43,279 nucleotides of DNA from an uncultured Eubacteriales bacterium (lineage in GTDB: Bacteria > Bacillota > Clostridia > Oscillospirales > Acutalibacteraceae), in assembly GCA_900316495.1 (NCBI GenBank), contig ONDC01000006.1, positions 10,634-53,912 on the forward strand. The letters run 5' to 3'. Every line of letters begins with the position of its first letter. The first letter of the stretch is position 1. This document shows positions 40,396 to 43,279 of this stretch, one piece after another. Both the position numbers and the translations under genes were made by a program. The notes beneath the pieces are model-generated. The model was given only the letters and a program-made list of their open reading frames with translations, did no database searches and was not told the origin of the DNA.

Positions 40396-41652
40396 TTGAA
40401 AACAGCCTACGACATTGACATCGCCGTGATCGGCGGCGGGGCATCGGGACTGGCGGCGGCGGTCGCCGCGGGACGTGAGCTGGACGGCAGCAGACAGCTT
40501 GTTCTCTTTGACGCGCAGCCGAGGTGCGGCAAAAAGCTGCTTGCCACCGGCAACGGGCGCTGCAACCTCACCAACCGCTCCGCCAAGCCCTCCCGTTATC
40601 ACACCGACGACAGACAGGCTCTCAGCCGCGTGTTCAGCGGAGTGAATGTGCACGACACGCTCTGCTTTTTCGACAGTCTGGGGCTGGTCTGCCGCGAGGA
40701 GGACGAGGGACGCATCTATCCCTCCTGCGGACAGGCCTCGGCGGTGCTGGATCTGCTACGGCTGGAGCTGGCGCGACTGAACATTCCGGAGGTCTGCGGC
40801 TGCCGCGTGGAAAAAATCCGCCGGACAGACGAAGGCTTTCAGCTGACCAGCCCTTTGGGAATGATTCGGGCAAAACAGGTCATCCTCACCTGCGGCGGGA
40901 GAGCCGCGCCCAACCTTGGCGGCGTGGACTGGGGCTATGAGCTGCTGCGCTCCCTCGGACACAGCGTCACCCCGCTGCATCCCTCCCTCTGTCCGCTTCC
41001 GGTCGACTCCCCGCATCTCAGCTCGCTCAAGGGCATCCGCGCCCACGCGAGGGCGTCGGTTCTTGACGAGCAAGGCGTCATCTATTCCGACACAGGCGAG
41101 GTGCAGTTCGGGGACAAGGCGCTGTCAGGCATCGTCATCTTTCAGCTGTCGTCCGCGTCCGCCAACGTGCGGGGCGACGGATTGCGGGTGGAGCTGGACA
41201 TGCTCCCCGAAAAGGAAAAAGACGGACTGATCGACATGCTGACCCGACGGAGGGTGCTTCTCCCCCACCTCACGCTGGAAAACTACCTCACCGGCGTATT
41301 CAACAAGCGCGTGGGAATGTGCCTTCTCAAGGAGGCGGGCATGACCCCGCTCTCCCGTCCCGTTTCGGAGCTGAGCGACAGCGACATCCGCCGGATCGCG
41401 GCGGTCATCAAGCGCTGGCGCTTTCCCGTGAACGGCAGGGCGCAGTGGAACAGCGCGCAGGTGACAAGCGGCGGCGCGCGCCTTTCCGAATTCGACGGGC
41501 TTACCATGCAGTCGCGTCTCTGCAAGGGACTTTACGCGGCGGGCGAGGTTCTCAACGTCGACGGCTTCTGCGGCGGCTACAACCTGCAATGGGCATGGAG
41601 CAGCGGCATTCTCGCCGGACGGAGCTGCGCTCACGCGGCGGTCAGTCTCTGA
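40396..41652 (+). CDS. FAD-dependent oxidoreductase, HI0933/YhiN (BaiN-like) family
   Basis: This is a 418-aa flavoprotein. The FAD loop is GGGASG at 13-18. Family signatures TGNGRCNLTN and VDGFCGGYNLQWAWSSG (near the C-terminus) are both present. Members include the BaiN enzyme of bile acid metabolism, but most are uncharacterised, so a bile acid role is not implied. The start is TTG 40396, with AGGAGGGA upstream. It follows aroK by 21 bp, probably in one transcript, though a link to aromatic synthesis is not obvious. Confidence 0.88.
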   Translation: MKTAYDIDIAVIGGGASGLAAAVAAGRELDGSRQLVLFDAQPRCGKKLLATGNGRCNLTNRSAKPSRYHTDDRQALSRVFSGVNVHDTLCFFDSLGLVCREEDEGRIYPSCGQASAVLDLLRLELARLNIPEVCGCRVEKIRRTDEGFQLTSPLGMIRAKQVILTCGGRAAPNLGGVDWGYELLRSLGHSVTPLHPSLCPLPVDSPHLSSLKGIRAHARASVLDEQGVIYSDTGEVQFGDKALSGIVIFQLSSASANVRGDGLRVELDMLPEKEKDGLIDMLTRRRVLLPHLTLENYLTGVFNKRVGMCLLKEAGMTPLSRPVSELSDSDIRRIAAVIKRWRFPVNGRAQWNSAQVTSGGARLSEFDGLTMQSRLCKGLYAAGEVLNVDGFCGGYNLQWAWSSGILAGRSCAHAAVSL

Positions 41653-41698
41653 GGTCAATTTCCGACAGCCCTTCACCTTCACTGATTCAACAGACGAT

Positions 41699-43279
41699 AT
41701 GATACAGATTACAGATATTAAAATTCCGTTAGACGGCATGAACGCCGCCACGCTGACCTCCGTTTCGGCAAGGATCCTCAAAATCGACCCCGCGGAGCTG
41801 CGCAGCGTCAGACTCACCAAAAAGTCGGTCGACGCCCGGAAGAAGGAGGACGTCCACTTTGTCTGCTCCGTCGGGTGCGAGCTAAGAAGCTCCGCAACCG
41901 AAAAGCGCATTCTCTCCCGCAGGATAAAAAACGTCTCGCAGGCAGCGCCCTACAGCTACTCCGTGGAGAAAAAAGAACCGCTTTCCCACCGTCCGATCGT
42001 GGTGGGGAGCGGTCCGGCGGGACTCTTCGCCGCGCTGGTGCTTGCCATGGGCGGACAGCGTCCCGTCATTCTGGAACGCGGAGGGGACGTGATGAGCCGC
42101 CGCGCCTCGGTGGAGCGGTATTTCTCCGGCGGAGCGCTTGACACGGTGAGCAATATTCAATTCGGCGAGGGCGGCGCGGGCACCTTCTCCGACGGCAAGC
42201 TCACCACCGGCACCAAAGACAGGCGCATTCGCTTTGTCCTTGAGCAATTTGTCCACGCGGGCGCCGCCGAGGAAATTCTCTGGAACGCCAAGCCGCATGT
42301 CGGCACCGACGTGCTGATGAACGTGCTTGTCAATCTGCGCTCCCGCATCACCCTGATGGGCGGCGAATACCGGTTCTTCACGCAGCTCACCGACCTTTGC
42401 GTAAGGGACGGAAGGCTGCAAACCGTGACCGTCACCGCCAACGGAGAGGAGGAGGAGCTGCCAGCCGGCAGCGTCGTCTTAGCCACGGGACACTCCGCGC
42501 GGGACACCTTTGAAATGCTCCACCGCAGGGGCATTCCCATGATCCAGAAGCCGTTCGCGGTCGGCGCAAGAATCGAGCACCCGCAGCGTCTCATCGACGC
42601 AGCCCAATACGGCGCGGCGGCGGGACACCCCGCACTCAGCGCCGCCGACTACAAGCTCGCCGTTCATCTGCCGGACGGAAGAGGGGTTTACACCTTCTGC
42701 ATGTGTCCGGGCGGACAGGTCGTCGCCGCGGCAAGCGAGCCGGAGAGCATTGTCACCAACGGCATGAGTCTCTTTGCCAGAAACGGCGACAACGCCAACA
42801 GCGCGCTGCTGGTGGGGGTCAACACCTCCGACTTCGGCAGCGACCATCCCCTCGCGGGGGTGGCATTCCAGCGCCGCATCGAGCGCGCCGCGTTTGCCTA
42901 CACCCATAGCAGCGCCGCGCCGGCACAGCTTGTCGGCGATCTTCTGGCGGGGAAGCCGTCGGTGAGCTTCGGGGACACGCTTCCCACCTACCGTCCCTCG
43001 GTCGCGCTGGGGGAGATCGGCTGCTGTCTGCCGTCCTTCCTCCTTGAAGCGATGAAGAGCGGTCTCCTGCTGATGGACAAAAGGCTGAACGGGTTCGCCC
43101 GCCACGACGCGCTCCTGACAGCCCCCGAAACCCGCAGCAGCTCTCCCGTGAGAATCCTCCGGGACGAAACGCTGCAATCCCCCGCCGCGTCGGGGCTGTA
43201 CCCCTGCGGAGAGGGCGCGGGATATGCGGGCGGCATCATGTCCGCCGCCGTCGACGGGATGAAATGCGCCGAGATGATT
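41699..43279 (+). CDS. FAD-dependent dehydrogenase, COG2509 type (partial)
   Basis: This flavoprotein is at least 527 aa and its reading frame runs off the window without a stop. The N-terminal domain (residues 1-95) resembles the small domain that precedes the FAD fold in this family. The FAD loop GSGPAG is at 103-108, followed by VILERGGDV, NIQFGEGGAGTFSDGKL and a C-terminal YPCGEGAGYAGGIMSAAVDG. These are typical of the clostridial NAD(P)/FAD-dependent dehydrogenase group of unknown substrate. Length suggests only a few residues are missing. The ATG at 41699 has no clear Shine-Dalgarno. It is the second of two unrelated flavoproteins after aroEK. Confidence 0.85.
   Translation, partial: MIQITDIKIPLDGMNAATLTSVSARILKIDPAELRSVRLTKKSVDARKKEDVHFVCSVGCELRSSATEKRILSRRIKNVSQAAPYSYSVEKKEPLSHRPIVVGSGPAGLFAALVLAMGGQRPVILERGGDVMSRRASVERYFSGGALDTVSNIQFGEGGAGTFSDGKLTTGTKDRRIRFVLEQFVHAGAAEEILWNAKPHVGTDVLMNVLVNLRSRITLMGGEYRFFTQLTDLCVRDGRLQTVTVTANGEEEELPAGSVVLATGHSARDTFEMLHRRGIPMIQKPFAVGARIEHPQRLIDAAQYGAAAGHPALSAADYKLAVHLPDGRGVYTFCMCPGGQVVAAASEPESIVTNGMSLFARNGDNANSALLVGVNTSDFGSDHPLAGVAFQRRIERAAFAYTHSSAAPAQLVGDLLAGKPSVSFGDTLPTYRPSVALGEIGCCLPSFLLEAMKSGLLLMDKRLNGFARHDALLTAPETRSSSPVRILRDETLQSPAASGLYPCGEGAGYAGGIMSAAVDGMKCAEMI

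Noticed and set aside
1-43279. Prophage, integrative element, CRISPR array or tRNA genes
   Set aside because: No integrase, transposase, structural phage gene, regular short repeat array or cloverleaf-like sequence was found on either strand by eye.

Overview
The window looks like chromosomal DNA from an anaerobic, spore-forming member of the Clostridia, most likely the Oscillospiraceae/Ruminococcaceae. The reasons are GC-rich genes between AT-rich spacers, strong Gram-positive Shine-Dalgarno sites with frequent GTG and TTG starts, a complete gerA-type germination operon, BspA-like LRR_5 repeats, a 2[4Fe-4S] ferredoxin, a DUF2975/YozG-type pair and a Gram-positive glutamine synthetase. I saw no rRNA, tRNA, CRISPR array, transposase or phage structural gene.

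Layout. 1-2.4 kb: a 98-bp structured repeat, a GH32 beta-fructosidase, and on the opposite strand a zinc-ribbon protein. 2.4-6.8 kb (minus strand): one compact operon reading glycosyltransferase, two tandem short lipoproteins carrying VYGPP motifs, a radical SAM/SPASM enzyme, and a polysaccharide-type flippase. 6.8-9.5 kb (plus): an MgtE Mg2+ transporter behind a long structured leader, then a TtcA-like PP-loop enzyme. 9.5-16.3 kb: a second repeat copy, several lipoproteins and acidic membrane proteins, a membrane-anchored HD-GYP protein split by a frameshift, and a DUF1015 protein. 16.3-19 kb: ferredoxin, TrmN6, RsmI, a small acidic protein. 19-24.4 kb: a secreted LRR/Ig-like protein, then glnA-purC (minus) with an attenuator-like hairpin, and an unknown gene. 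24.5-29.7 kb: a membrane protein and the gerA-type operon. 29.7-35.5 kb: prfB, a membrane protein, a TIR-domain membrane protein, a large EP-repeat lipoprotein and an FMN-binding-like protein. 35.5-38.4 kb: a gene-poor stretch, small proteins, the DUF2975/HTH pair and an Imm33/DUF2185 protein. 38.5-43.3 kb: acpP (minus), then aroE, aroK and two flavoproteins, the last running off the window.

The strongest candidate for an undescribed system is the 2.4-6.8 kb operon. Its radical SAM/SPASM protein resembles the rSAM/lipoprotein-system family known mainly from Bacteroidetes. Its start codon lies 2 nt after the stop of a lipoprotein gene. The two lipoproteins share a near-identical signal peptide and together carry three copies of an (D/C)VYGPP(P/R) core. 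I infer a radical-SAM-modified lipopeptide (RiPP-like) or a modified surface lipoprotein, with possible glycosylation and export by the flanking glycosyltransferase and flippase. Other points of interest are the mgtE leader (possible leader peptide, long-range helix ending in a U-run, second terminator), the glnA leader hairpin, the one-base frameshift in the HD-GYP gene, and the TIR protein whose usual catalytic Glu position appears to be Gln.
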